Notes: generated by a model not told the origin, from the letters alone. A DNA stretch of 64,000 nucleotides from Biscogniauxia marginata (GCA_022695795.1 MU404078.1:310001-374000), one strand, 5' to 3'; counted from the stretch's first letter, positions 46,599 through 61,000 are shown. Numbers and translations: made by a program.

Positions 46599-47606
46599 CT
46601 TTTATTTAAATTAAGTATATATATTTATAAGATATTAATAAGCGCTTAAAAATTAAAATTTTCGTATATAAAATAAGGTTTAAAAGTTTCGATTAAGTTT
46701 AAATATAAACGACGCGCTTTTCGAATTTAGTATTACTTCGTAAAATCGCTTTATAATTAATTTAAGCTTTTAAATAACTTTCTCGGTCAATATAATAATA
46801 ATAGTTTTTTTTATGTTATTTAACTTATAAAAAAAGTTAATTTTTTTTCGAGGCGTGCCGTATATGCGATAATAATATTTATTATATTTTAAAATATATA
46901 ATTATTTAAGAATTTTTTATTAATTAGCTAGTTTGTAACTTAATTTTAAAATTATTTATCTTTTTTATTTTCGTTTTTATATATATATTTATATAAACGA
47001 TTTTATAGTTTATTTAATTAATTATTATTTATTAAGTAAAAAAGCTTAGTCGCTTAATTAACGAAATTTATTATAACTTTATTTTTTTAATACTTTAAAC
47101 TATTAATTTTTAATATTAATTTTATGTTTTGCTTTGTAATTTGTAACGAAAATCTTTTTTTTTAATTTTTTTTTAATTTAAATTAATTATATTTAACTTT
47201 AATTAATAAGTTAAGATATTATTAATAAGTTTTATTTTTTAATTTAAATTTAAAGATTAATTATATTTATAATTTTTTTATATTTTAATATTATTAATAT
47301 ATTAATTCGCCGTAATTTCGATATTATTAATATATTTTTAAGGATTTTTACTTTTAAGTTTTCGAAATATAAGATTTGTTATTTTTTCGATGTTTTTTTT
47401 AGTAATACTTTTCGATTTTATAAATCGGGGTTTTATCGAGGATTTCTCGTTAATTAATTAAAATCTTAATAAGAATTTATTAAATTTTTTTATAAATAAA
47501 GAATTATATTTTAAGGATTTTTCGTTTAAAGTATTTAATATTATATAAAAACGAGATATAATAAAAATAACAACTAATAATAAGTACTTATAAACTATTT
47601 ATATTT

Positions 47607-47718
47607 TTAATATGTTTTATTAATATTTTTAATATGTTTTATTAATATTTTTAATATGTTTTATTAATATTTTTAATATGTTTTATTAATATTTTTAATA
47701 TGTTTTATTAATATTTTT
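47607..47718. repeat. 22-bp tandem repeat, 5 copies, next to a gap
   Basis: The unit TTAATATGTTTTATTAATATTT is about 22 bp and identical between copies. The array runs into unknown bases. Confidence 0.85.
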
Positions 47719-47817
47719 NNNNNNNNNNNNNNNNNNNNNNNNNNNNNNNNNNNNNNNNNNNNNNNNNNNNNNNNNNNNNNNNNNNNNNNNNNNNNNNNNN
47801 NNNNNNNNNNNNNNNNN
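47719..47817. other. assembly gap, 99 N
   Basis: The gap begins within the tandem array and has the same length as the gap at 37409, so it is a placeholder rather than a measured size. Confidence 0.99.
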
Positions 47818-48251
47818 TAATAAATTTATAAATTAATTAATTATGATAAGGTTTTTTTGTTTAATTAATACGTCTTTTTAAAGGTTTTATATATAAATAT
47901 TCGCGGTTTCTTATAAATATAGTTAATATAACTAAGTCATTAATATATTAAATATAATACTTAAATTATTTAAGATTATAATTAAAATGATACTTTAATT
48001 AATAATCCTTTTTTAATAAGAATTCTTTTAATTTTTAATAAAATAAATTAATATACGGAAAAGGTCGATATTTAATTAATTAAGCTTTTTTTTAATATTA
48101 CGGTTAAACTTTTATAGCTTTTAATTATACGCTTAATTTATTATTTATTAGTTATAAATATTAAAAGTTTTTAAATATAAGGATTATATTTAAGAGTTTA
48201 TAATAAGAAATTAAAAAGGACTAAAAACGAAGAGTATAACTTTTATTATAT

Positions 48252-48374
48252 GTTTTATTATTAATTAATAACGAAAGGAATAGGGTTTTAAAGTGGTTAA
48301 TTAAATTGAAAGCTACGAAACGTAAAAACGTGGAGAAAACCACTTTAATTCGAAGAAACTACGGACCGGCCCAT
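48252..48374 (+). repeat. 124-bp repeat R, copy 2
   Basis: This is a direct repeat of 18197-18320, slightly less RIP-mutated (it keeps GACCGGCCC). It ends at the sharp boundary with normal-composition DNA. Confidence 0.7.
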
Positions 48375-51300
48375 AAAAGACTTATATTTCCTTTTTAAAC
48401 GTGAGTTATTAAACAACTTGACGTTTATTATTTTGGGTTATATACCCTTTGGGTCCTTAGAAATATAAATATATGGACTTAAATATCCTTATTAAATCTG
48501 TTTAAAGAGGGTACTTTTAACTACCTCTTTTAACACCAGGCAAATGAATATCTTATATATACTAATTACTAGTTGTACCTCAAGTCAACGCACGTATTAA
48601 ATAGAATCATATATCACAATCCCTCTCACCATAATTAGGACCCTTGTCTGTAATAAGTATTTAAAATACATAGGTAAACTTGGGAACAATTTGAGGTCGC
48701 GAAGTCCCTACACAAAATAAATTCTCCATTACTCAAAGTGAAACAACAACCTCCGTTATGTCTGACTTAGTATATATTATAGATAATATTGTAATATCTG
48801 ACCGTTCTCGGTGTTGTTTTGCAATATAACCCTTCCTTTCCATCAATGTGCTCCGCATCGATACCTGAACATGTGACCTTTTAAATCTGCGCCGAGAATC
48901 ACGACGTTTATAGAGGTAGTCAAATACTATATTCTAGCTTATGTGGCGTTGCTAGCTGGTGGCGCCTTAATTGCGAAAACAAAGTGCGTAATATTAGGGG
49001 CTCATAGAAGGAGTTGTATGTTAGTATGGACGCTGCGTTATCTCCACGTGTAAGTTTAAGATAATGACTGAATTTGAACTTTGGATGCATTCATCATATT
49101 TTCTTTCTGCACGTTTCGAGTGAAGGTATGGCCAGTGTCTTCAGCTTCAAGGTTTAGAAATATTGGTGGAGTTTTTTCAACCCATGAGGTACATACTATA
49201 TATACCAAACTGAAAAACTTGGCAGGTTTGGGAAGCTAAAGCCCCATCAAGATTATCTAATAAGTACCGATATCCATTGCCGTTAATAGTAGTCCGTGTA
49301 TTCCAGCTTCTATTTTAAGTGCCTTAATGCTGTCGCCTTTATAGTAGAAGATATCGTCGCTACATTTGTATATGTCTGATATCCTACCTGTTCTATGATA
49401 TGAGCTCCTGGTGAAACCTACATGATCTTTAAGACTATGCTCCCGTTAAGTCTAGCCTCGTATCTTTAATTCCAATGATGAAGACATTTACGTGCATAGT
49501 GGCAAAGATGAGAGTAAGAACTGGAGTTCTTCGGATCTCATATACGGCTCATTGGCTTGTACGACTGTGACGGCAACTGTGACTCGTTGTCGTTGGACAT
49601 ATGTTCATTCGTATAGTGCTTGATACGGTACCATATACGTAGCTACCTAGCTGATCATTTAATGGCCAACTGAATTGTAAAAAGTGTAGCGTTGCGGCTG
49701 CTCATATCTCTTAGTGATAGTAACTTATTTTTGTTGTTTCTATTAAGTTTGATTCAATTTGCATTTTTTGCGAAGACAAATACGGCGAAATCGTCATGCG
49801 ATGTTGATGTACGTTTTAAGGGCGCTCTCTACCACGATACAGAGCCAATAACCAAAGTTATAAATTCAATTACCCTGATGAAATAAAAGCGGCGACCCGT
49901 TCATTACCTCACTTCACATAAATCATATGATCACTATCGAAAAGACTTGTACGAGTTAACAGTGAAGAGTAATCAACCCAAAGTCAAAAATCGCGCAGCT
50001 GTCTTTCGGGGGCCTACCTGGCTGCCAGCCCAAATGATCTACGACCGTCAACCTCTAACTGGGACGATGATCTGCACGGGATAACGACATGGGAGGGTTT
50101 GGACTTGTGGTGTGATTTTTACGGTTCCTGCTTCCGAAAGCTGTTGACCCCTGGGATACCCAGGGAATTTCCTGCTCTTTCTCCCAAAAATACTCAAGCC
50201 TAGCCGAATGCTCATCGCGAGCGGCCCGCTATCCCGTGCGCAGCTTAATTCTTGTTCGATCTTTCCCGTCCGCGCCTCTGTTTGTCGACGAGTAAGTGGT
50301 CCTGACCTCAGGAGGTCGAATGGCTGTTTATCGACTGGACTTTCACGGTCAGCTGATACCGCGAAACTGTCGGCGGAGTTGGATATTTGGCACCTCCGCA
50401 GACTTGGCACAGGTTGTACTTACTAGGTACGTAAGCTTCGTGTTTAGTTACGACGCTAGATGCCTTCGAGAAGCAAAACATGTCACATTTTTAGTCGGTA
50501 TAAAGGGGAGGGGTACAAGAGATTGGGGTAGAGTACCAGCTCTGATGAGATTACGGAACCCTCATCCTCCCCTTGCATCAACCTAGCGGCGATACTTCTC
50601 TTATGAGTAAATAAGTCAAAATGACCACGATTTCCTGCTGCACTTGGACCTCGCTGGCACTTGCCGGCTCGGACTCGCAACGCATCACGAGTTCCGATGG
50701 ACCACATGGCCTATATGTGTACGTAACTAGGGCTGTTTTCTATCCCCGTCAAAAAAGCCGGTGTCAGATGGATTAGAAATGTGTAGACGCCTTTATGCAA
50801 GTGATTAAGAAGCACACGGCGTTGGTAGCGAATGAGAAACCGAAGCGTTAAATGAAAGGGTGCTGTAGTCAGATACCTAGGGCAAAGCGAGTATAACCGA
50901 GACATTTGGCATTCCCGCCTATCGCTTCCTGAACCCCGGCTTTCTTGGCTTGCAGTGAGGCGGGAAGCTAGAATATTTCTATACGGATACTACCAGGCGG
51001 AAAGGTTTTAGTCCTGACTATTTTATGAATACATACCTCTCATTCGTGCGTGACTGTGGGGGGAGCATAAAGCACCTGGTCAGTGGGCCACATTTCACAA
51101 GCAACATTTTATGCCAAGGACGATCAAACGAAGGAATCCATCTAGGAGATCGTATCTACTAATAACCCCCCCTGAATCGTGTATGATGGGTTGGTCATCG
51201 ATAAGTTCTGAAGATCTCATCGGAAGAGTTGCTCGCGTGATTATCAAGATAACCATAAGCAACACAAAGTTGTGTTCTACCTACCTATTGTAGTTGATGA

Positions 51301-51926
51301 AGGCACCACCGCCAATAAGAAGGGAAACAGGGGAGCATGTATCTATGTATATCTAAAAGCCGACAAGCTAGGACTGGTATCTCATGCAAGGTCCTTCGGT
51401 AACGGCTAATGATTGTGATGGCATACCTGCTCCATGTCACTGGTATGGGCGCAACTGGGTATGTTGCTACCTATGTCATTGACTATAACCTAGCTAACAG
51501 GCTCGGATGCGCAAATCCATGTATAGAGGGACATCAAATTACCCTCACCTCGATCCACAAACGACATGGATTTCCAAAAGTACACCGAGCCGTGATCACC
51601 ATTGATCCGACTCTAATATCATATTTTTATCTCGCTCGCCCTTTTCATTCGGGCTGAAACCCGATACGTATCGCACAATGCCTCCATAGTCGTGACCCAT
51701 AAGATCCAGAATAAACCGCTCTCGCTCCGAAAGCCCATGCGAATACAAGTCAGGCGCTAGGATCTAAGCACAAAGGCGAGCCTCCAAAATCCCCAAAATG
51801 CGTCCATGCTGTGATACCAATCCTAAATACGCCTAAGCTCTATGAATCGTAATGGTTGTTGTACAATGTTTTGAAAGGGGGGACAAAACCATACAAGAAA
51901 GACAGCATCATTCATACAATGCTCCT
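48375..51926. other. 3.5 kb gene-free DNA of normal composition
   Basis: Short overlapping frames exist on both strands (for example 50048-50410 minus and 50296-50586 plus), with no coherent product or known motif. No tRNA or repeat was noticed. Confidence 0.5.
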
Positions 51927-54884
51927 TTAGTTTTGTGCCCCGGCGAGAAAGAAATCAAGCTCGTTGCCCTGCCCTGTGGCCTGTTCGTTCTCCGCAAGCT
52001 GTTCGAGCAGACTTAAGAACGGGTCCTTCTCCTCGGGGCCTGTCCCGGTACTGCCATTATGGCTCCCTGCCCCAGGGCTCGGGGCTACTTGGAGATGTAG
52101 TTTGCGATCCTCCTCTCCGTGCCAGGGGGCGGGAGATGAGAAGGCATTGGTCGGCACAGTGCCGAACATCGGATCAAACCCGGTGACACCAATTCCGTTG
52201 CTGTTATCCGAGTTCGGGCCTGGTGTTGCATAATTGTAAGATGGGGAGAAGGACGACGACGTGAGAGTTGACATCTGTTGGTTTTGCTGCGGCGGCGGCA
52301 ATGAGAACCCGGCTGCAGCGGCGGCGGCAGCCGCAGCGTTTGCCACAGGGTCATCCATTTGATCTCGCATGTTGTTCGCGGACTGGCCGGGTTGACTACC
52401 CAAGTGTTCCGCATGGGGAGGGAGCGAAGTTGGAGTGTGGAGTATAGGGGGTGGGTGAGTACCTGCAGAAAAAGAGAAATGCCGAGGTGGCCCCCCTGGG
52501 GTAGGCAGTCCAGACGACATGGGACCGTTGTTTGTAGCACTGAATGGTGCCAGGTTTCTGACATCGGGACGTTTGCGTCCAAGACTAGTAGTGCTTTTCC
52601 GTTTCAAACTAGGTCGTTCAGACGCTCCGTTAGAACGAGGAGCATAGAGGTCGTGGCCCGTGTATGTATCCGTGGCGAAGTCGATGATAACATCTGATAG
52701 ACTTAAATTGGCTGCATCGAAAGTGAAGCTCTGTCCACCAGGCCCAACAATGCTGGCATAGCGATCAAAGAATTCATCTAAGTTGAAAGCGGGCGAATAG
52801 CGCATTGAATTGTTGGGGAAACTCTTGACTAGTTCGCCGTGAGCGTTATAAATGCCTTGTAAGGTTTCCCGTTGGTGTTGAACGCTCGCCCAGGCATATC
52901 GGAGCTCACTCAACTGCTGCATCTCTCGAGATAGAAAATCTGCAGAGTGAGTGATTGCACCCAAATCCCCACCTGCTCCGGCCCTGTTGTAATACGCCCC
53001 GTGTATATGTACGGTGCCAGCAGTGCAAATGCAATAGCCAACGAAGGCAGGCCACTCGATCGACGCAGTCTGCTTGCCGAGGTCGACCAGCTCGGTTATC
53101 GCGTTCGCGTGTAGGAAACACATATTCGTAGCCTCTATTTGCCATGATTGGTGTTGGCCTGTTCCAGCAAGTTCCGCAAGGTCAATAGGAAGGAAAGGCC
53201 TATATATCAGGCAATGAATTAAATGGTATATGAGCTTGCTGAGTACGAGCACGCTTGAGTCGGGATGTCCAAATAATATATTCAGACTTGAAAAGGCATC
53301 TTCCGTACCCGAGGCCCAGATATCTAGGTCCTGTCTGATCTTGGATAGATTGGAAAGGGTGTGCCAAGGAAAGTGAGAGTCGCCTTTGACACCGCCGGCT
53401 GCGAGGTACCTGTTTGTTATCCCGAGAATCCGACTTATATCAATAAGCATTCCACTACTTCCTTGAGATTTCTTTCCACTTCCCTGAAGGTACTGGAGAT
53501 TTGAACCGCTCTGGAAGAACTCGCCCTCGACCGGTAGGCCCGCTGGATTTGGCGCCCAACACGGTAGACGTAAAAGGATCGTCTTGTCGGCCACCAAGCA
53601 GGGGCGCTTCGAACCGCAAGCCATGAACCTGTCTAGTAGGTAGCATGTCCAGAATAGCCGTCTTCTCATTTCGCGCTCCACTGCAGTGATACGGGCGTGC
53701 AAATCAACTTCGCGGTGCAGCTCAAGGGCCATAGCCATACCGACGGCGTTCGCTGCCAATATTTGTCAGTCGGACGTTCCAAAACTTTTCACCTAGGTCA
53801 GGGGAATCATTCGCAGTACGCACTCATGAGCATATAAGCCTTCTTCCCTTTGCCTGCTGCAGTAAACGCTATGACTAGGAGAAGAAGAGTCTGAAGGGCA
53901 TCGACGGACGGCTCATCCGTGTCAATCTCACTTCTTGACCTTGACGCATAGTCCTCGCTCAGCTTAACCGCAGATTGATAGCCTGCAGGGTGAGGTGTGT
54001 ATCTAATAGGGCTTTAGTAATTAACATCAACAAACAGACCACCGAGAGCGTACCGAGCAGCAACGGCGTATATGGCATGTACCAAGAAGGAGGGGAGTTG
54101 GTTAAGCTGCAAACGTTGTCGTACTGAAGATTCGTCAAGTATATGATAAGGTTTTGCATGGAAACGATTAAAATAAGTGTCGAGGAGGGCGTCCGTCTGG
54201 ACGTCAGGGGAAGAATCACTAGTCACAGGGGAATAAATAGCGGACTCTGCTTTCATTTCCGTTGCCCGGCTAGTATCCAGAGCTGGACGTTTCGCTTTCG
54301 GCTCGGTTGATACTCCAGTGGCGTTCCCAGTTGAGTTCGTAGCTACTAGCTCGACCGTGTCGTCTGTATCCTCGGCCGAAACCGGTGGTGGCCCTTCAGT
54401 GCTCGGCGAAGCATCTGGTTTCTTCTGATCTTTGAGCTGTGCCTCTAGGCCATCCACCCTCTTGAGCAATGCTTCGAGCACATCTGTCTTCGGCCCTCGT
54501 TTCTTTGGTACGGCATCTACAAACCGGGAGACGAGCCATCAGCAGCTGCCGACCAAACCGGGACGGAGAACAAGTGTAATTACGCACCATATATACACGG
54601 GCATTGAAAAACCTGACAAGCTTCGCAGGCCGGGCGTAACCGATTGCATTTGATCTATAAAATGGCCATTTGTTAGCTCGGCGGGAATACTCGGAACAGA
54701 TAATTGAGTTTGACGCTTCGAGTCTCCAGGTGTTCGGGTAACCAACCTTGCGCTTTCGGCAGGATTTACAGTTCATCGATTCTCGTGGTTCATTGCTCAT
54801 TCGACGAGTTGGCAACCGCTCTATGCCGACTTGCGGTCGTGACATGGCGATGGGATGAACTCCGGGAAGCGGGATCACACTCAT
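51927..54884 (-). CDS. Zn2Cys6 fungal-specific transcription factor
   Basis: Five exons on the minus strand (54884-54747, 54654-54588, 54516-54040, 53982-53824, 53752-51927) give 888 residues. The introns are 92, 71, 57 and 71 nt, all GT..AG; several have CTAAC or CTGAC branch sites. The zinc cluster is formed across introns 1 and 2: Cys39, 42, 49, 56, 59 and 66, spaced x2-x6-x6-x2-x6. The linker KKRGPK (71-76) and a short leucine-rich coiled coil (about 80-97) suggest DNA binding as a dimer. The middle region (about 190-450) is the fungal-specific regulatory domain, with [14 protein letters not shown] as its hallmark. The last 300 residues are Pro/Ser/Gly/Gln-rich with a poly-Ala run near 770 and an acidic end ([10 protein letters not shown]) that may activate transcription. 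The target is unknown. Nothing next to it forms an obvious cluster. Confidence 0.92.
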
Positions 54885-55080
54885 ACTATCAGTCCGTAAG
54901 TCAAGATAGTTATGCCAACTGAACGGGCTCCGAATTTGTCATCAGACTCTCCTGTCGTTGTCTTCACTTCTCTGATGAAAAGGTCGTCGTCGTCGTCGTC
55001 GTCGGGCTTTTCACAACAATCTTCTCCAGCTTTTCTTCTTCTCCCTCCCTCTCTATATCTCGCTTTCTCTTAGTGGGATG
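54885..55080 (-). promoter_or_regulatory. probable promoter/5' region of the transcription factor
   Basis: A (GTC)7 microsatellite at 54983-55003 and a pyrimidine-rich tract at about 55010-55075 (CTTTTCTTCTTCTCCCTCCC) lie upstream of the start at 54884. On the gene's own strand the tract is purine-rich. The role is inferred from position only. Confidence 0.35.
54983..55003. repeat. (GTC)7 microsatellite
   Basis: Seven perfect trinucleotide copies, in non-coding DNA about 100 bp from the start codon at 54884. Confidence 0.95.
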
Positions 55081-58000
55081 AGGGAGTCTCTTGTACTGCC
55101 TGCAACGCTTTCATTATTCGGCCTTGTCGGAATACGCTCGTGTCTCTCTGCCTAGTCGACCGAGGCGTGACTAATAATGCTATTTACATTCGAGCATTCG
55201 CAATGGATCTGACCTTGCTGATACACGCTTCCAGCTGGGAGAGATTTGGCGGAGATGAACTAATAAGTGTGAATCAAGCCCTTGGAGAGAAATTGTGGTC
55301 CCTTTTCAAATACCTACAAGGTGAATGCAGGCGTGCGGAGGGGTGGCTTGTGAGCGGCTAGGGTCACTAGGATCGAATAAATCCCCTGTTGGGATACTAG
55401 TGTATATCCCACATGTGCTCCCAGCAGTCCTGTTCATTCTCCGGCTTACGAGACTTCATAGTCGACCGGTTCATCGCGGGGCCGGCGGGGGGCAGGTGAC
55501 AGGGGATGGAGGAAAGTACTTAGTATGGCGAAGAGTTTCAAAGCGCCGTCTCCAAGAGCAGGGGTTGAGGATTGGCTCAGAACAGTGAACCAAGCCTGAA
55601 TCGATAAAAGAATGGAGATTTGCAGATTTCAGACCGGGGCCAACGCTAAATGGGCCCGATTGCCGTGGCTTGGGGGCTTCACTACCTTAGTCTAGGAGGA
55701 TTCCATGATCAGAAGATCATACCTTGGAGGCATACCATTCTCGGGCGGCATTTGATATGGGGAAGACAACTTGCGCACGAATAGAAGCTCAGACGAACTA
55801 GCTGAAGCTGGTAATTCCCCCTTGGAGGCTCGTCGAGCTTTCCCAGCACCTACTCCACTGTCCCGTACATCCCTACACAACACCACTATGAGTGTAGGCT
55901 GTCACAGCGACCTTCCACAATTCGCTAGCTGCAACCCCTGTGGTCCTATGGCCTTCTAGAGACGCGGGTGACGAGGTATGTACATACAGGTGGCCAGCCA
56001 CCATAGCAAGGTGAGGTGGCACTCGTTGGAATTCACATAGGATCTACACCAACGTTCTATGTGACTTGAAGATGCTTTTTACGTTGAGAACACTCGGTCA
56101 AGCCTAGTCCGAAGAGGATTAACAACTCGGGCCATCGATGTAGCCAGTTTGGAGTACTTTCCTTGGTCCAAGTACACTTGTGATTCGAACCAGCATACCT
56201 TAGCGCCTCGCCTATTACAGTGGTAGACGGCGATAAACTGCCCTTAATGCTAGCAATTCACGTCATTGTGTTGACATTGAAATGTGTAGTCGGGACCTCT
56301 CCGATGGGCAAAGTGAGTACCTACCTGCTAATGAGTTATGTACAGGCCTCCCCCCTGTCATGTACCTACCATTCATATACTTGAGTTCGGACGAATATCC
56401 ACATCAGCTTAAAAAGGTCTATTGATTGTACGCACAGGTGTATCCAAGGCGTTTAGAATTATGATGAGTTGACGGACATCTACTGTTCACAGTTTTGAGA
56501 GACTCAATTTGAAACCGATTAGTACTAGAAATGACTCCATCGCCCCCTTATATAACGGCTACAGCGTGTACCTAGTACTATATTAAAAGCTCACCTCCTC
56601 AAGCAAGTATTGTTCAGATCTATGCGGCCTAGTTCAGATACTCCGTTGTGTCACTTACCAACGATGAAAACTATTCACTAAGCATCCTGTTGAGCTCTTT
56701 CGGCGAACTCTTTCGGCAATGTCGTAGCTGCATGTCGGGCCAAGCTACCACTTAATCCTCAGCTACTTGACCCTCTCTACTTAACCTATGGTAAACATAT
56801 CGAATCCGAGATGATCGGATCAGCTCACGTTTCAGAATCGTTATTTCCGCTCAGTAGGACCACGGCGTGACGCAATCGTCCTAAACATTACCATGCCAGG
56901 TCATTATACCTATTACTTATGAGTAGGAACAAGCACAGCTACCGTGCCGTAGTGCGGCCATAAGATGGCTTATGTAATTATACTGCTTATAATAAAGTGC
57001 AAACATAGAGTTACTAAAGATAGACGGAGGCTATCTGATCAACGTAGATCTTTGTAAAATAGAAATATCACATACCCACATAAATAGAGCAACACGGTAC
57101 TCGACAGCACCAAGATAAGTTGATTGGCTGAACAGTGAACGATATATTTGCAGCTACATGCAGTGAAAGGCAACTCTTAAAGCCACAATACTATGCAGAT
57201 GACTACCTAGGTAGCTAGTCTATCCAATTTATTCTGACACTTTTAGCAACCAACTAAGTGGTCAATTCCATCGATTGATTCTTAGCGGAATACCGGAGTC
57301 ATCGCGATTCGTCGGACGAATGGCTCCTGTTGAGATGAACAAACCAACTTCCAAGCAAATTCGTAAGCGTTTCCTAATCAGAACACGGACGAGGCCAAGG
57401 TCTTCTCAAGAGCTGCTACGACAAGGGCGGAGACTTGTGAATATGGGGAACAGCGCTAGTCAGTGTCACCCATGCGGCATTCCGTTTCCACACCTCGGTA
57501 CGACACAACGGCACCGGATAGTTTCCAGGTTTCTAGATCACAAAGCCAGATATGTATAGTCGCTTAACGAAGCTAGGGATAATAAAAAACGTGGCGCAAG
57601 CCTCCTGTCTATTTGGGAATTGGCACAGGTAGCACATATATGCTTCAACATACCGGTATATGATCAACAGACAGGGTAATAGATAATAAGTTGATATGCA
57701 GGCTTAATAGGTAGTTGGTGCAGGTTCATCGTATTAGACTTGGAGGGCCGTACCATTTAAGGCAACTATCTGGTTCACCTCGGGACCTTATTGGAGATCG
57801 AGGATACGTACTTCAATACGGTCAATCGGGAGTCTCTCGAACCGTTCCCGGGACCCATCTATGATGTGGGTAGTACCATAGCTACCTCATAACTTTTTCT
57901 TTATGTGTATGTCTGTTCTTACACGTCTACCGATCAAAGACGCAAGTGGTTCCTTATACCAAACAACTGAATTCCCTGGAACCGGGCTCCATTGACTGAT

Positions 58001-61000
58001 CCTTGATCTTAATTACAAGACTTTAAGTTATAGTAGCAGCAGGTGAGGCCAATCGCCTCTCGTCGAAAGATCTCATAAATGATCTGATAATCATATCAAA
58101 GCTATTTACCACAGGACAAAACCACGTGCTGCGATCTCTCCCTACAACCCGAAAGTAATTCACACCAAAGATTCTAGGCTCGGCTAGGATAGACTGGGAC
58201 TGGTCTCGACTAAGGTTTAAAGTAGATCGTTGCTCAAAATTACTTCGAGTGGCCCTCCGTTTCGCGGCCCGGCGTTTACTTGAGTAGTAGTCCGGAGCGT
58301 TCGTTAAGTAGACAGACGGTCGGTGAGCCGGGGTTAAAGGGGTGGCCATTGCATATACGTGCGCATACCCTTAATCGCTGCACATATGCATCTTAGGCTG
58401 AGAATGGCATGTTGTAGCCGTGAAATCCCCATGATACGCAACTCAGGACAGGGGTGTTATGCGGCGGTTACTTCAAGGATGTATAGGTAGTGTCTGCGTG
58501 TCTATTGTGTATGCAACTTCGCGCTAGGCAATGGTGCCGAACCAAAACCTGGCTTATTCTGGAGCAAGACACTATGCTGTACGCCATGTGAGCACCGTAA
58601 CTCGAGTTTGGAGGTCACTTCATCATGTATTGTACTTCCTGTAAATGCTGCTACATACCTACCTACATGCTTTCATCAGGTTAGTGACAGATCCGACCAA
58701 CCCAAGGACAAGATGCATCGCTGTCGGGATTCACCGTCTTCCATATCGAGTGGATATATGCAAGTGATGTAAAATGATGGGCATTTACCTACGTCGGCAT
58801 TCTCACCCCGTTCCACAGCAGTACGCAAGTCAACCCGTCGGGCAGCTGAGGAATTTCATGACATTGATTGAAGGCTATCAGCAGGAATCCCTGGCTGTAT
58901 GGCTAGGTCTTTTCATGGCCCAGCACAGCCTATCTTTTTCTTTCTTTTTTTCTTTTTTCCTTTTTTTTTCCCACGTCGTTGGTCATTTCGCATCCTTTTG
59001 ATAAACCTAGAAATTCCGAGTCGAGGATGCCTTTCCATTGCAGCTATCACGTCTGCTTTGTTAAACTGCAATGTTGCCCTCCGAAACTGCAGCGACCTTT
59101 TTAATAGGCAAGTCCTAGCGGAGTCTTGATAATCTAACCACCAACTATTCCAGAAAGTCTTTATCATCGTATATCTATCACAGACAAGAGCCTGAGTGGC
59201 TGAGACAGAGTCCAGAACTGACTGGCAGAGATCACATTGACATAACTCCCCCAATATAGAAGTTACACTTTAACATAACGCCACTGTTTCCATTGCAAGA
59301 TGAAATAAGTGAGTTTTCAACTGTTAGGTCACTTGAAAAAGTTCCGCCTGCTCCGTTCGGCAAGCGCCCGCGTTTAGATATAGAATCGTGCGGGAAGGTA
59401 GCATTGCCGAGCAACATTCCCATACCCTCTAATAAAATGCCAGGTATCGCTCTAGATAGTGTTTCTCTATGTCCAGGTTATTAAATTCGCAAGCAAACTC
59501 GAAGGACTTACTGGTATTTCAATATGTTGGGACCTTGATTGTATCAAGCCCGGTGGGAGGAGACGGAGACGGAGAAGGCAAGCAGGCAACGAGCAGGGGC
59601 CCCTGTGACGACCTCCAAAATACCCATGCATCAAAGCAATCTTGCCGATTTACTAGGGTATATCTCATTAAAAATATGATTGATGTGACACTAGCAAAGT
59701 CAGCAAGACGGCAAGTATCCTGCAATTTCCCTTCACTCAAGTCCCAGATCCCTGACTACCGGCATACAAGACTCGAATCACATCATAAAAGAGTCTTATT
59801 GCGCCGGTGGTGCCGCATGGCGACTTTTCCCTGCAGGACATAGATAACCACGACACGAATTATATTGCTTTGACGACAAGTTTAGGCATTCCTAGGGCAT
59901 GCTATGTGATTAGCTATGCGTACACGCGTATCGCCAATAAGCCCTCTTAATCAGACCTTGGCCTATATCATCGTGTATTCAGGGTGGTGTTACATAGGTA
60001 GGCGATCCTGGACCAAGCAACCTTAAACCTGGGCTACCGCAGCTACGGGACCAGCTATTGCCTAGGATCTTTGTTAATAACATGAGTAGGTATGTATCTC
60101 AGCTGGGTTTTCGATATCTTGTACAGAGTCGAGCAATGGATGTAAGTCAGCAGAGCTGCTGACTATACAAAGACTCCAAAAACTCTCAATAGTGAGATGT
60201 TTGAAGACGTAATGCTTCAAACAACGTCGTTCTTATTCGCCGGAACTCCATCACGTTGTTAACCATTAGCCCAGCACCCTTTAGGTCCGACTTTCCTTCT
60301 CTGAACCGGAACGTCACTTTCAATAAGGTTGATGTTCGCCACTCGTCGAAGAGCCTTTGACATGAATAGGCTGCAAGTAAAAAAAGGGTGGTGCTTAGCC
60401 GGCCCGACAACAGACCATTCGAAAGGTACATATGCGACCTCAAAGCTTGACTGTCCCTCTTCAGCGGCACCCAGCTCCGCAGGATCCGATGTCACTCGGT
60501 GACAGGGGCTTGGCGTTCGGCGAATAAAAGCGTCTCTTTTTATTCATACTGTTGTCTGCTATTTACCAGGCGTGCACAAACTCTCGAGCTCAATTCCGAA
60601 TATTTACGTTGCTGTCCTCTGATGATATTTGTGGTATGAAAGAGGTGTTCTTTTATAAACTCTTAGGTATCAAAGTATTATAATTCGTAAATATTCACCT
60701 TTACGTAATATACACGCGGCAGCGTATTGTTCTAAGGTTATTGCGTTACTATATAGTAGCTATGACATGAACCCTCCACACAACTGTCCTTCATATCCGA
60801 CTCCCATGCCCAAGATCGAGGGTGGCAAAAACATTACTATTAAAAAGGAAATCTATTAAGTTCCCCGGCTCGGAAGGATAAGCCCCATTGCCCAGTAATA
60901 ATCGATGTCAGTAGGGCCTAACCGGTCAATATCTCCCACGCATAAAGAATGTACCTTAAGGGGTTATGACAGATCTTTTCACTCCGTCAGATATGATGCC

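Larger units (their letters stand above)
44947..48251. other. AT-rich relic sequence and gap
   Basis: This is strongly AT-rich DNA with short coding-like traces but no motif I can name. It contains two tandem repeats and a 99-N gap. No gene is present. Confidence 0.5.

Noticed and set aside
50048..50586. Overlapping frames of 72-120 codons on both strands
   Set aside because: Neither gives a coherent protein, and both have random-like composition.
57275..57559. 94-codon plus-strand frame rich in Arg and Ser
   Set aside because: It has no domain and no supporting context.
58023..58349. 108-codon minus-strand frame
   Set aside because: It has no motif or neighbour support; possible by chance at this composition.
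59469..59843. 124-codon plus-strand frame
   Set aside because: Composition is unconvincing, there is an overlapping frame on the other strand, and no motif is seen.
60186..60600. Possible two-exon minus-strand gene with a good 3' splice site
   Set aside because: The only joinings I found need a weak 5' site, and the two reading-frame choices give unrelated products; neither is recognisable.
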